Shown here: positions 26,191 to 38,100 of the stretch, in pieces
Numbering within the stretch: position 1 is the first letter of the stretch
How the letters are laid out: the number at the start of each line of letters is the position of its first letter
Source: an uncultured Clostridia bacterium
Lineage (GTDB): Bacteria; Bacillota; Clostridia; Christensenellales; UBA1242
DNA length: 64,000 nucleotides
Direction of reading: 5' to 3'
NCBI GenBank assembly: GCA_944384465.1
Contig: CALWTK010000001.1
Coordinates: forward strand, 1-64,000
Position numbers and translations under genes: made by a program
Notes under the pieces: generated by a model
Seen by the model: the letters and a program-made list of their open reading frames with translations, nothing else
The model's database searches: none
What the model was told of the DNA's origin: nothing

Positions 26191-26736
26191 CCCTTAACGA
26201 CATTTTTTTACATTATTATTATAACACAAAGATTTATTAATTACTAATAAATTAAAAATATTTTTTAAAATTTTTTAAGATTTTTTATGAACGAATTCAC
26301 CCATATACAGCAAATTAAGTTTTGTGATTAATAGAAAATTAAATAAAATTGCATAAATGAATAAAGAGCCAACCATCTTTTATGATAATAAATAAAAAAC
26401 ACTGAAATTATGGTAAATTTACTAATAATTTTATTATAAAAATAGAAGGATATAACTCTTTATTTTTTTGTAAATTTACTATAAGTTTATACTTATAAAA
26501 TACACTAAAATAAAACTCCTTAATTAAATAAATAATGAGTACATCAATATAATATTACCGATATATAATCTATAGCGATATATAACATATAGCAATTAAA
26601 GATTATAAATGTAAATAGAATATTTAAACAATTAAATAAATTGTTTTAATTGTCTTTGAATGTTAAAGTTAAAAAAATGATAAAAATTCAAAATTTATAA
26701 AAAAATTTGCACCTGCGTATCCCTGACATAAAATAA
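26191..26736. other. AT-rich intergenic region with a short tandem repeat
   Basis: About 550 bases of very AT-rich sequence without a supportable gene. It holds two adjacent 17-base units, CGATATATAATCTATAG and CGATATATAACATATAG (about 26567-26601), differing at three positions. No DnaA-box cluster is evident. I see no RNA gene. Confidence 0.4.
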
Positions 26737-26765
26737 TTGACTTCCCCATAAGCTTATAGTATAAT
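26737..26765 (+). promoter_or_regulatory. Promoter of the zinc metallopeptidase gene
   Basis: TTGACT (26737-26742), 17-base spacer, TATAAT (26760-26765), 23 bases before the start codon. Confidence 0.8.
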
Positions 26766-26788
26766 CAATTCAAAATAATGGAGAAAAA

Positions 26789-27517
26789 ATGTTTAGTACT
26801 TATTTAGTTTATTATATGTTGGGCATTGTGATGATACCGGGCATAATATTAGGCATATGGGCGCAGACAAAGGTGCGTTCCTCTTTCAATCAATATAATA
26901 AAGTTGAGACCAAGCATGGCAAATCTGCTAAAGATGTAGCGCGCTTTATGCTAGACAGCGGAGGATGTGTTGATACACAAATTCAACCTATAAAGGGTGA
27001 ATTGACAGATAATTATAACCCATCAACTAATATTGTATCTCTATCAGAATCGGTATATAATCAAACGACCATAGCTGCCATAGGCGTCACTGCCCACGAG
27101 ATAGGACATGTATTTCAGCACAAGAACGGTTACGCCCCAATAAAAATAAGGAATGTACTAGTCCCAGTCATGAACATATCTAGTTTCTTGATGTGGCCAC
27201 TTATCATCATCGGGCTTATAATGGAGATGTCTTATTATGTGACGGCAGCAAATTGGCTGATCTATATAGGAATTGGACTATATGCTTTGAACATCATTTT
27301 CTGCCTAGTCACTCTACCTATTGAAATCAATGCCAGCAATCGGGCGAAAAAGATGCTTCTAGCGACTGGTGAAATGGATACCGAAGAGATAAAAGGTGTA
27401 GAAAAAGTTTTGAGCGCAGCAGCGTGGACCTATGTGGCAGCATTGGTTACTTCAATTTTATCACTATTGAGATTGTTACTATTCGTATTCATGATGCGTG
27501 GCGGGGACAGAAATTAG
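26789..27517 (+). CDS. Membrane zinc metallopeptidase (YugP family)
   Basis: A 242-residue integral membrane peptidase of the YugP/Zn_peptidase_2 family. An N-terminal membrane segment is followed by the catalytic AHEIGHVFQH (HExxH plus third His) at about residue 111. Then come two or three more segments (VMNISSFLMWPLIIIGLIME) and LPIEINASNRAKKML, also conserved in the family. The cellular substrate is unknown. GGAG precedes the ATG. It converges with, and overlaps by four bases, the alanine racemase gene. Confidence 0.85.
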   Translation: MFSTYLVYYMLGIVMIPGIILGIWAQTKVRSSFNQYNKVETKHGKSAKDVARFMLDSGGCVDTQIQPIKGELTDNYNPSTNIVSLSESVYNQTTIAAIGVTAHEIGHVFQHKNGYAPIKIRNVLVPVMNISSFLMWPLIIIGLIMEMSYYVTAANWLIYIGIGLYALNIIFCLVTLPIEINASNRAKKMLLATGEMDTEEIKGVEKVLSAAAWTYVAALVTSILSLLRLLLFVFMMRGGDRN

Positions 27518-28533
27518 TTGATAAATTTACGCTCGGCACGCATATTGGAAAATTTAGTCATAATTTCGTATTCTGAACTGTTGATATGATTTGCATACAT
27601 TTTTAGGGAGTTGATGTGATTTAATATATAGACATCGTCTCCTTTTTTTAGATCCGTTTTTGAAATATCAATCATAAAACAATCCATACAGATGTTCAAA
27701 ACCTTACATTCATACCCCTTGACATTCAACTCACATCCGATATACCCTAAATCAAACCCATCCGCATACCCTACAGGTACGACAGCTATTTTCATATTTT
27801 GCTGTGCGACAAATCTATAATCATAGCCTACAAGTTCGCCTTTTTTTATAAAATTGATATGTACTATCTTGCTTTTTATGCTTACAACGTGCTTAAATTC
27901 AGAATTGTCTCTGTTGTAAAGATTGAACCCAATTCGCACCATGGACAAATTATGATTGTATTTTTCATTTACAAAACTGTTGTTTGCATGGATAATAAGT
28001 TTCAACTTCAGTTTTTTGACTAAATTTATAAATTTATTAAATTTTTTCATCTGACAAGCGACATATTCATCAGTCGTAGCAAAATGAGTAAAGATACCAT
28101 CCAACTGCAAAAAACTACTTTTAACAATATTCAACATTTCTTTAAATTCTTTTAAACTATTTATTCCATACCTATTCATGCCAGTATTTATTTTTATATG
28201 AATTCTAATTTTTTTATTTAAGGATGCCAAAAATTTTATATCTTCTAAAGAATTGCATGCATATGAAAAATCAGAACTAATTTTTTTTCGCTCCAACGGA
28301 CCAACTATCAATATATTTTTTGTGGTATATTTCCGCACATTTTTTGCCTCAAAAAAACAAGCCACTCCGAAATAATCCACAAAATTGTCTATAGTTTTGA
28401 CCACTTCTTTCAGCCCTACTCCATACGCGTTAGCTTTGACCATGGCACAGATCAAAGATTTAGGATTTTTCAGTTTGACTTGTTCTATATTGTTTATTAA
28501 ATTGTATCTGTTGATTAAGATTTCATTAAACAT
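27514..28533 (-). CDS. alr: Alanine racemase
   Basis: A 339-residue PLP enzyme converting L- to D-alanine for peptidoglycan. The PLP lysine is in MVKANAYGVGLKEV (~residue 33), phosphate-binding region VRIGFNLYN, and the second active-site Tyr region AVVPVGYADGFDLGY at ~255. At 339 residues it is somewhat shorter than the usual 370-390. The gene is markedly AT-rich. It starts 14 bases after queH on the same strand with no SD, so it is probably translated from the queH transcript. Confidence 0.85.
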   Translation of the reverse strand: MFNEILINRYNLINNIEQVKLKNPKSLICAMVKANAYGVGLKEVVKTIDNFVDYFGVACFFEAKNVRKYTTKNILIVGPLERKKISSDFSYACNSLEDIKFLASLNKKIRIHIKINTGMNRYGINSLKEFKEMLNIVKSSFLQLDGIFTHFATTDEYVACQMKKFNKFINLVKKLKLKLIIHANNSFVNEKYNHNLSMVRIGFNLYNRDNSEFKHVVSIKSKIVHINFIKKGELVGYDYRFVAQQNMKIAVVPVGYADGFDLGYIGCELNVKGYECKVLNICMDCFMIDISKTDLKKGDDVYILNHINSLKMYANHINSSEYEIMTKFSNMRAERKFIN

Positions 28534-28547
28534 ATAAGTATATATGA

Positions 28548-29129
28548 TTAATTTTCTTGATTTGCACTAAACTCGCACCCGCAATAATTTTGCCTATAGA
28601 TACCTTTGTCTTTACAAATAAGTGTAGAACGAAGATACCCATTTTCTTTCTTGAAATCGGCATGCAGATATTTGACACCATACTTTTTAGATAGATTTTC
28701 CCCAGTCGAATTGATAAAATTGGCATCCTTGTGTGGACTGATGGATAGAGTGGTAGTGACTAAATCAAATTTGTTTTCTTTGGCAAACTTGAAAGCTCTA
28801 TCCATTCTATACGCTATACATATCCTACATCTATCTCCGCCTTCTTTGTCCTGCTCGTGATTTTTAATTACATCCAAAAAATCGTTGTGATCGTAGCCAA
28901 TGTCTACGACATGGACGTCTAATTTTTTGAACTCTTCCCTTCTCTTCTCATATTCAGTTTGTGGATAAATGTTAGGATTAAAATATAGATAAGTCACATC
29001 AAAATAATCCTTAATTTTTTCAATGACAGCGCTTGAACATGGGGCACAACAGCAATGCAAAAGTAGTCTAGGTTTATTCTCTAGACTACTTATCTCATCA
29101 TGCATTAATCTGTTGTAATCAATTTTCAT
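28548..29129 (-). CDS. queH: Epoxyqueuosine reductase QueH
   Basis: A 193-residue DUF208/QueH protein, the iron-sulfur enzyme for the last step of queuosine synthesis in tRNA. Motifs: LLLHCCCAPCSSAVIEKI (vicinal Cys pair), YFNPNIYPQTEYEKRREEF, GGDRCRICIAYRMD (CxxC), TTTLSISPHKD and NYCGCEFS. ATG 29129 is chosen because a perfect promoter ends exactly six bases before it; upstream in-frame codons overlap that promoter. First gene of queH-alr. No other queuosine gene is in the window. Confidence 0.9.
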   Translation of the reverse strand: MKIDYNRLMHDEISSLENKPRLLLHCCCAPCSSAVIEKIKDYFDVTYLYFNPNIYPQTEYEKRREEFKKLDVHVVDIGYDHNDFLDVIKNHEQDKEGGDRCRICIAYRMDRAFKFAKENKFDLVTTTLSISPHKDANFINSTGENLSKKYGVKYLHADFKKENGYLRSTLICKDKGIYRQNYCGCEFSANQEN

Positions 29130-29135
29130 ACCCGA

Positions 29136-29164
29136 ATTGTAAATCAAAACACCTTAATTGTCAA
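29136..29164 (-). promoter_or_regulatory. Consensus promoter giving a leaderless queH mRNA
   Basis: Minus strand TTGACA (29164-29159), exactly 17 bases, TACAAT (29141-29136), six bases, ATG (29129). The -35 hexamer lies inside the last codons of the giant lipoprotein gene. Confidence 0.85.
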
Positions 29165-32100
29165 GGGATGCGAAATTGAAAATATATGTATAAGTTATAT
29201 TTTGAGCATCATTATCCAAGCTCACTCCTTCAAATACAATTTTTATGTTTGATTCACCATTAGATATATTGGCAATAGATATGTTAGACAAACTTGAAAT
29301 GTTGATCTGATCTTCTATATCGCTTTGCTCTTCTGGATAGTATGTAGTATATACATTGTCCATTTCTGTATCATCAACCGTTGTCAAATATATATTTACT
29401 CCTTGACTCAAATCAAACATGTCAAGTAAGAATGCAAAGTCAAAGTTCATTAATATTTCGCTAGCATTCTCATTATAATTATCTATCAATACGTCATATG
29501 TAAATACTCTATCTACGTCATTATTATTCGACAAATAAATATAAGTTGTCAAATTATTCGAGCCATTATTTGTAAAGGTCACACCAGCATATTCTTGATT
29601 GGTGAACACTAATAAATTGTTGCTATAACTCTGACGTCCCCACGCATCAAACGAAGTGAGAACTGCTCCTACAGTATACATTACGTGAGTATAATCACTT
29701 GCTAGTGCGTCACTTTTTATAATGTTAGCGAATGGTAAATCGCACGAAACGTCGGTCGTTAAATTTGCATCCTTTATGACTCCGACCCCTGTGATATCAA
29801 ATTCGCCATTAATCACAATCAGATTGTTGTTCGAATCAAGCCCCACTCTGTTGACAAGTCCATTTTCATCCGAAGCGCCAATAGCTAACCCCAATACACG
29901 AATATAACCAATAGATGAACTAAAATCATTTCTGTTAGCGAGATAGTAGTAGAAATTCGATAGATTTGTAAACAAATTATTCAGCGTGTCCACTGTTATA
30001 CTAGTATCTTTCAGTTCAGCATTTAATGAAATATTGTTATCTAAAATATACTCTATAGTATTAGGTATTGCGACCTGACTGCTATTTGTAACAGCGCCCG
30101 AACCACTTCCTCTATTTTTTAATGTTTCATTGCTATAATTTGATCCAACTATTCCTCCAGTATAATAACCTAATAGATTGCCATCAAAAGTAGAATTATA
30201 TACCGAACCTTCCACATTCCTACCAACAAGTCCTCCCACTGTAGGATTAGCTGTAGAAGAAGATAATGATTTGATGATATTTATCTCTGCGTTGCTGTTT
30301 TGAACGAATCCGCCCAAATTCAAACCGACCAAACCAGCTGATACATTGTTAGATCCATCAAACAAAGTGTCAACACTTGCAATGATTGAAGAATTCGTCA
30401 CAACGCCCCTGTTCTCACCTACTATACCGCCTGAATATTGACTGCCTGACAGCGCTCCACTATTTAGATTTACCCTGACATTGTCCGCCATCACTCTTTC
30501 TCCTACAAAGCCGAAAGCTGCTCCGATTGTATCCCCCAGGACAGTGATATTACCATTTACCTCCACATCAGAAATGGTAAAATATGTAGATGTAGATAGA
30601 TTCCTACTAGCATTCATGTCATATCTAGCATTGTTGTATCCATCTAATATCCCAAACACACTGCCCGCATAATAAACGGAAATTAAATTCTCTGATGCTA
30701 TCACTCCATTATTTGTAGACGTGTATATAGAATAACTATAACTGCTAGAAGCGCGCGTACTGTTTGCTCCGACATTGCTCGTAATCTGTTCTATGTCAAA
30801 CTCCCCACGGACAAGCCCAGCAACACCGCCCACTGCATTACCGCCAACTACTATCACTCCAGATGCGTCTAAATCAATGTTGTACAGATTGAATCCCTCT
30901 ACAATTCCTGCAAGACTACCGACTGCTTGTGTTTTAGTTGCCAAGACTGAAGAGACACTTATATCTAAATTCCTTACAGCGTTGGTAATAGATATATCAT
31001 CTGCTGAGATCATCTCTTTGAATAGACCTATAGCGTCAAGACTAGAAGAAGAGTAAATCATTAGCCCTGTCAAATCCATGTTGTTGCCCTGTATGTTACC
31101 CATGAACGACAATGTACTTGTGTTTGGATTTCCATACATTGATGAAAAGTCTATATCCGCAACCAGTCTGAAATAATCTTCTGGATTGTTCATAAAATAA
31201 TTATTCCAACTAGTCAAATCATAAATGACATAAGGATTGTCTTTGGTCCCGTAATTTCCGTTAATAATCTCATAACTATAATTATAGGTAATATGTCCAT
31301 CTTCATCTACGACTTCTTCACGGTGCACCACTATGTTTCGCAGTCCATAATACATATCCTCGCTAGGCTCGCTCGTGCCAGTGTATTCAACTATCTCCAA
31401 GGTGGATACCAATTTTGGCAGAGCGCCAAGGGTCATAGTCCATACCGCGCTCTCGTTATCTCCGAATGTAAATCCTCGATAAGTGTCCTTAAGATACATA
31501 TTAGATATGCTGACTGTAGTCAAATTCTCGATTCTATTATTATATCCGCTAGGGATTAACATAATTTCATAAGAAGAAGTGATCCCTGTAGTATTGGCAG
31601 GCGCGAACATATTTACTGTCGTTAACCTCATGACCCCTTGATTGATATATGTATAGCAATTATTTATGCTTCCCTGATTTGTCTGAACAAAACCAGAGAA
31701 GGTATTGTTGTTGGCACCTAACATTAGCATGTCTACATAACAGTCATATATTGAATTAGTATTGTTGTATACGAACCCTGCAGATATATCTTTGGCAGAT
31801 ATGTTACCTATAGTTATAGCGGTCAAAGCTGTAGTCTCCACATCTACAAAACTCATAGATATTTCGCCCGAATTGTTGACAACAAAGCCACCGATTTCAA
31901 TCAAACTAGTCGTGACTATATTGTTGTTGTAGCCATAGATCAAGCCGGTAAATGAACTTGACGCAATCTTGCCCGCATTTGAATACACTAGTCCACCTAT
32001 GTTCGCCTGTGCGTACATCTCAATGCTGCTACTAGAATTAGTAATAAATGCTGACGAATTGTTTTGACACACCAAACCGCCCATATAGAAGTCTATCGCA

Positions 32101-35100
32101 TAGCCAGAGATTCTATCTTCAACTGTGGACGCATGAATTGCTATTTGTCCGCTTGTAGAGCAGTTCGTAATAATACCATTGTTGACTGGAGTAATCCCAC
32201 CGAAATATACTGCTGAATAGTTCACATCCGGATTTGTGCATAGATCCGCATAATCTATGATAAAAGATGTCGTACCAGTCCGCACGTTCCCGAACGAATA
32301 TTCGCCTATTCCTTCATTGACGGAAGAATATTTAACTTCCAAATTCATGATTACCATACCTTCACTGACCTGTCTAAACAGCCCAGCATATATAGTTTCT
32401 TCATCGAATTCAGCAAAACTTTCAATGGTGATAGTGTGCCCATTGCCATCAAAGACTTTGAACACTATATCTAGCGGGGTATAATCTCTGAGCACTAAGT
32501 CTCTACCTAGAATATAATAAGTATTCTCACCCGCCGCCATATTCAAGAAATCTTCTTCATCCTTTATGAGTTCTGCTTCTTCGAACGTGTTTGAATTTAC
32601 AAAATTAAGAATATAAGAGTAACTATATACAAGGTAAGGGGCGTCACTACTCTCATTTGAAATATTGTTGGTGACATGCTCATCCGGACTCTCTATAGTC
32701 CAAGTGTAACTATCGGTAAGCACCAAATTAAAGTCAACATGCAAGAAGGTGTCCCTGTTCCCAGTATTTACTCTTAACACGTTTCCTGTGAGCGAAATCG
32801 TCTCGTTATCAATACCTTGACTATTATACAGATATAGATATCCATCCACATTTTCGTTCAAGGCACGCAAAATTGCATTTATCCTACCTAAGGTGGTAGA
32901 CGTGTCTGTATTCGAACTATCAAATCTATACTCTCTATCCCAGAAGCCCTGATTGTACACACTGATATCAGTATCTCTAAAGTAAAATTCAAGTGTAACA
33001 TCTGTAGAATAGTCTCCATAGATTTCATCCGCACCTGACGCATTCACCCTACTATGTGTCACGCTGACATCGTGGACAATAAACTCCACTATCTCAAATG
33101 TGATGACTATTTCCGCCCTCTCATAATCGCCATTTTCTAGCGTCGCCGTGGTAGCCAAGCCCAGAGTGAGCGTGCCGCCCAACAAAGCTTCATTGAATCT
33201 AACTGCATACAATGTATAGAAGCCGTTCACATCTTCCACTAAAGCAAAATAGTCGTTGACATTTATACTCGAGTCCACTCCGGAAATTGAGAATTCTGTT
33301 ATCTCGACATTCCCATCCGAATTGCTTGTCTGAATTCGCAAATTCGTGTCCACACCATTGGCAATATAATATGCATTCACGCTAGAAGTACTATCGAATG
33401 TCAAGCCCACTTCACCATTTGGTTTCAAAATATCCACATTGATAGATGGTAACATCTTAACATCAATATTGTAATAGAATGTACTACCCACCTGTGTGCC
33501 GTCATCAAGATATGCAGACACCCTAATCCTATGTATCCTAGATGAATAGGTACTGCTGATCATAGTTGATACATAGAACCTGCCTTCTTCAGTATTATCA
33601 TATTTCAACAATTGAATTCCTGTTCCATCACTTGAAGGATTGTCCATATTGGACATTCTAGCGCCAGCAACGCCATCAATTTGAGCGAATATGATCTCTT
33701 CACTGCCCGTGACATCGCTAATTTCTAGATAATCAAAATACCCATTGATAGGTGCAATATCTATGATTATCAGTCCTTGCCCAATAGGACGCAATACATC
33801 ACTTCTAGATATCAATCCCATATCATAATCGTCATAGATATAGTTCTTTATCTCTATAGAGTTGATACGTTGTGGAAGAAGTGTGAATTCTGCACTGGCA
33901 TTTATCCCGTTAGCCAACTGGAAATAAACTGTCATCGTACTTTTATCGTCAATGTTCGCTTTGTCCGCAAAAATCACTCTATAATAAACAGTTTGAATCC
34001 CGTTCTCATAATCGTCATATTCAATCAATTCAATATAATCGGTTAGGTTATCCACCTGTGTGCCATCAATTCCAATCATGCCAACCAAAGCAGACAATTC
34101 TTCTTCGCCCAATTTTAAGTCAGTCTTGATGTAGGCAGTGATTGTGGTCGTATCATTAGGGTACAGTATGACTGAGTCATAGTTGATAGATATGTCACTT
34201 GCTCCCCTGCTGGTCACAATGGCGAAATTTATTGTCACCTCTTCATAATAGACTATCACTTCCGACCCGTTATAATTCACTACTGTATAAGGTCGCACTT
34301 CCACTGAAAAACTCGAGCCTTCTAGATGTTGCAATACAGATATGCTGAATGATGTCTCAGGATTGAGCCTTACTGTCATACTATTATTTTCAGTTTCATT
34401 AGTCATGCCACTGACGTTCAAATATTCGCCTATGTTGATATTTGTTTCGCTAGCAATCGAAACTATCACTTCTAGATAAGTATCATCTGTCCTATAACTA
34501 TAATCTATGCCCTGATAAGAGACACTGCCTGTGTTTATTATATAGAACTGTTTGCCAGAGTCTTTGACTATATTTTGTGTTGTCCCATTAATATTACCTG
34601 AAATGTCTGACGCACTATCACTTATGACAAAATCCTCTCCATATGCACGTGAAACATCGATTGTGATTGACGCTCTAATTGCTTGATTTAAAATGGATAT
34701 GAAAGTCAATTCGCACTGCCCAACGCCGTTCACTATTATTCTGTCTCCAGACACACCAATTACAGAGCTATTAGAAGATTGCATATAAATTCTGATAGAC
34801 TCCAAACTCTCAGGCTGATAAGTAAATGATACCAATTCTTTGATAGAATATGTGTTGTAACGTTCTATCAATTCATTTAAAATTGCGACATAATTTTCAT
34901 CCGTTGTGTCGAGCACAAAATCATAATAATTCAAATGCAAAACAGTATTGAAACTTTCATCTATAGGGTCAAGTACAACTGCATCAATTTCGGTCGGAGC
35001 TAATTCAAACAAGGTATTGCCATTCTCATCTTTTAGATAGATATATCCGCCATTAATATCGCTACTATATCCCCAGATTTGAGATTCGCCCGCTGAATTT

Positions 35101-38100
35101 AATGTCATTTCATGAGCATCGCTAAAACTACCGATATTTAGCTCTGTCCCATTATCGATGACAACCGAGTATACATAGTTATATAATGAATTTCCTAAAT
35201 TGTCCAATGCGAGATTTTGAGTAGATACTGCATCGCTAGAATAATTCACGTCACCATCCATCCTGCCCATAAAATAAGCGTATAAAATGAGTGCACTGTT
35301 TTCTTCAGTTGAGACAAGTCCCGCCATGTTGGCTCTTTGTACTCCATTGTCCGCCTGAATATATGCATTCACACTGCAATTTAGGATAGACAATGCTGAA
35401 TATGACCCACCATCTTGCACATTAGAGACGTTAGTCACTCCTGCACCAATCAGACCAGAGACAAAATTCTCTCCCGCTATATCAGGCGTACCATTCATGA
35501 CTTGAGAATAATCACTGATGCTATAATCTTCATTCAGTTGACTATAATCCCACTTGTAGCTCATCACAGAGCAATATGTAAAGTATCCATAGATTGAATA
35601 TCCCGCAATACCGCCTACATATTGATTTCCTGCCACACCATGCTCCATACTGGTCAGTATTTGATAATGACAATCTCTATATATACCGCCATCATCATAT
35701 CCTACAATACCGCCTACATAATTTTGACCACTGACAACTACTGCTGACGTGATGCCTGTATGATAATATACTCCTAAATTATTGCTGATTCCTATCAGTT
35801 GCCCCACATTAATAGTTAGTGTTACATCCGTATTAGGCGTCTGATTTTTACCAATTGCGCCACCGACATTGTTGTGAGACGCTTGAATTGTCCCTATTAC
35901 ATAACCATTTTGTATTCGTCCAGAATAGTTCTCCCCGTCTATAGTAGTCTCTGCGTTGAAACCTACCACTCCACCCACGCTAGAATCTGCACTTGTCAAA
36001 TGGGAGACAATATCAACTACTGAAATTGCGCCTTCGTTCGCAACATATACACCAAATTCAATATTGTCATTGGTGAGCAACGAATGATCAGCGTTTGTTG
36101 ATACACCCGCACCTGTTCTTTCAATCAGACCATAATTCTTTCCAACCAGTCCACCAAAATTCACGACCGCATCGCCGTTTAATGTGATAGACCCACTTGC
36201 CCCAATTACACTACTGGAAGTGTATAGAATATCTGCATAATTTATCCCAACAAGGCTACCGAAGTTATACTCTGGCAATGCCGTGCCATTATATAGATTC
36301 GCGCTACCTGAATAATTGATGTTGATATTTTCTAGCATGCCGTAATTTATATCAATCAGACCAAGATTCGCTGATGCGGTAATATTTGTCGTATTGCTAT
36401 TTTCTGGTTCATTGAATGAATAATTGTATGAAACATTGAAATTGATATTAGACAATGTCCCACTAAAATTAGTGAACAGATTTGGATTACTGCCGTCCAA
36501 CGTTATTCCATACAAAGTATAAATATATTCACTATTAGAACTAGAATATGTAGAGATTTGCCCACTGAAATTGTCAATCACGCGCGGACCAGTGTACGAA
36601 GTATTCATGAGATCCACATTAGTCATCAATCTATAGTACGATGCTTTCATTTGTTCAGTGCTGTTGATGTCCCAAAAATCATTAGCGTCATTAATTATGA
36701 AAGGATTTTCTTCTGTCCCGTCAGACAAATAGAGATTTATGACCACATACGCATCCAAATATGCGTCTTGCAATTCACCCGTTTCATTCAGGATAAAGCT
36801 CGAGATATTGTCAAAACCAACGGTTGATGCATCTATAATTTGATTTAAAACATCCTTCGCAAACACTATCAATCTCAAGTTTGAAGCATTGGAAATTGTC
36901 TCACGTACTGTCAAGGTATGATTGTCATTGTCAATGATTATGCTGTTGTTGTTTTGATTGCCATAATTGTTGACAACGACCATGAAAATATCCGGTTTGG
37001 TGACCGTGCCTAAAGGTGAATAATTCTCCGCCGTCAACGTATACGTCTCACCCGCTTTTAAATCCAAATAATACTCTTGATTCAAATCATCAGTTATGTT
37101 TACATCGCTTGTGATTGTGACGCTCTGCGTGATGATAGGTCGTTGAACAGTCACAAGGCAACGCAAAGTATATATCGTATTGAATTGTACAATCTCTGCA
37201 TAGATATCTTCTCTATAACTATCAGTTGATTGATTGTTGCCTGTGAATGTCAGACTAATGCTGTTATCCGTCTGCTCATCCGTCCTAATCCTTTCGCCAT
37301 TTTCGGTATACCATACCACTCTATAATCTTCATTTTGGACACCTATGTTGAACGACTCAGCTTGCGTGCTCATTTGGGTATAATTCCATAAATTTTCATC
37401 ACTTATGCTAATCTGCAAAGTTGCCTTTGAGTCGTCTTTATTGTACGCTCCGAGACTGGACTCCACATATCTAACTAGACTTGTATTATTGATTGTCAAA
37501 TCATCTTGACCAATTTCTTCATAAATGAAGAACGATAGGACGACAGTGACATCTTCATATCCGTTAGGTGTGATTATGTCCGAATAGTTTTGTACCCGCA
37601 CAGTGAAGCTGACATTGATATAATTGTTGGTATCATTAAAATATGTCCCGTCCAAGAATGTCAATAGCACTCTGTTCCCTTGTGGCTCCAACCTGATATA
37701 ATCACTGGATGACGCACTGACAATTCCATCAAAGATTGAACTATAATTATATTCTACTATATAATTATTATTAAATACATTATCTACTAATAGTTGTACA
37801 TCTATGGTTTGATTTGAAGCGACAATGTAATCTGCTTCATAGCCTGGGAATTTGTAACTCGTCTCAATATTTCCATCATTATTTGTTTGGACAATATTGT
37901 TGATTACTCTATCATTTTCTGGTATTACACATTCTATATCGTCAGTGCTTAACTGCTGATATACATACGCTATTATTTCTTTTGTATATCCATTGGAATG
38001 TCTAAAGGTTATTCTATATTCCCCCACGTCCGTTTCACTATTGAATAGCAGTAAGATGGCATTATTTACCGCTCCTGTAGAAGAGAATTGATATTCAATA

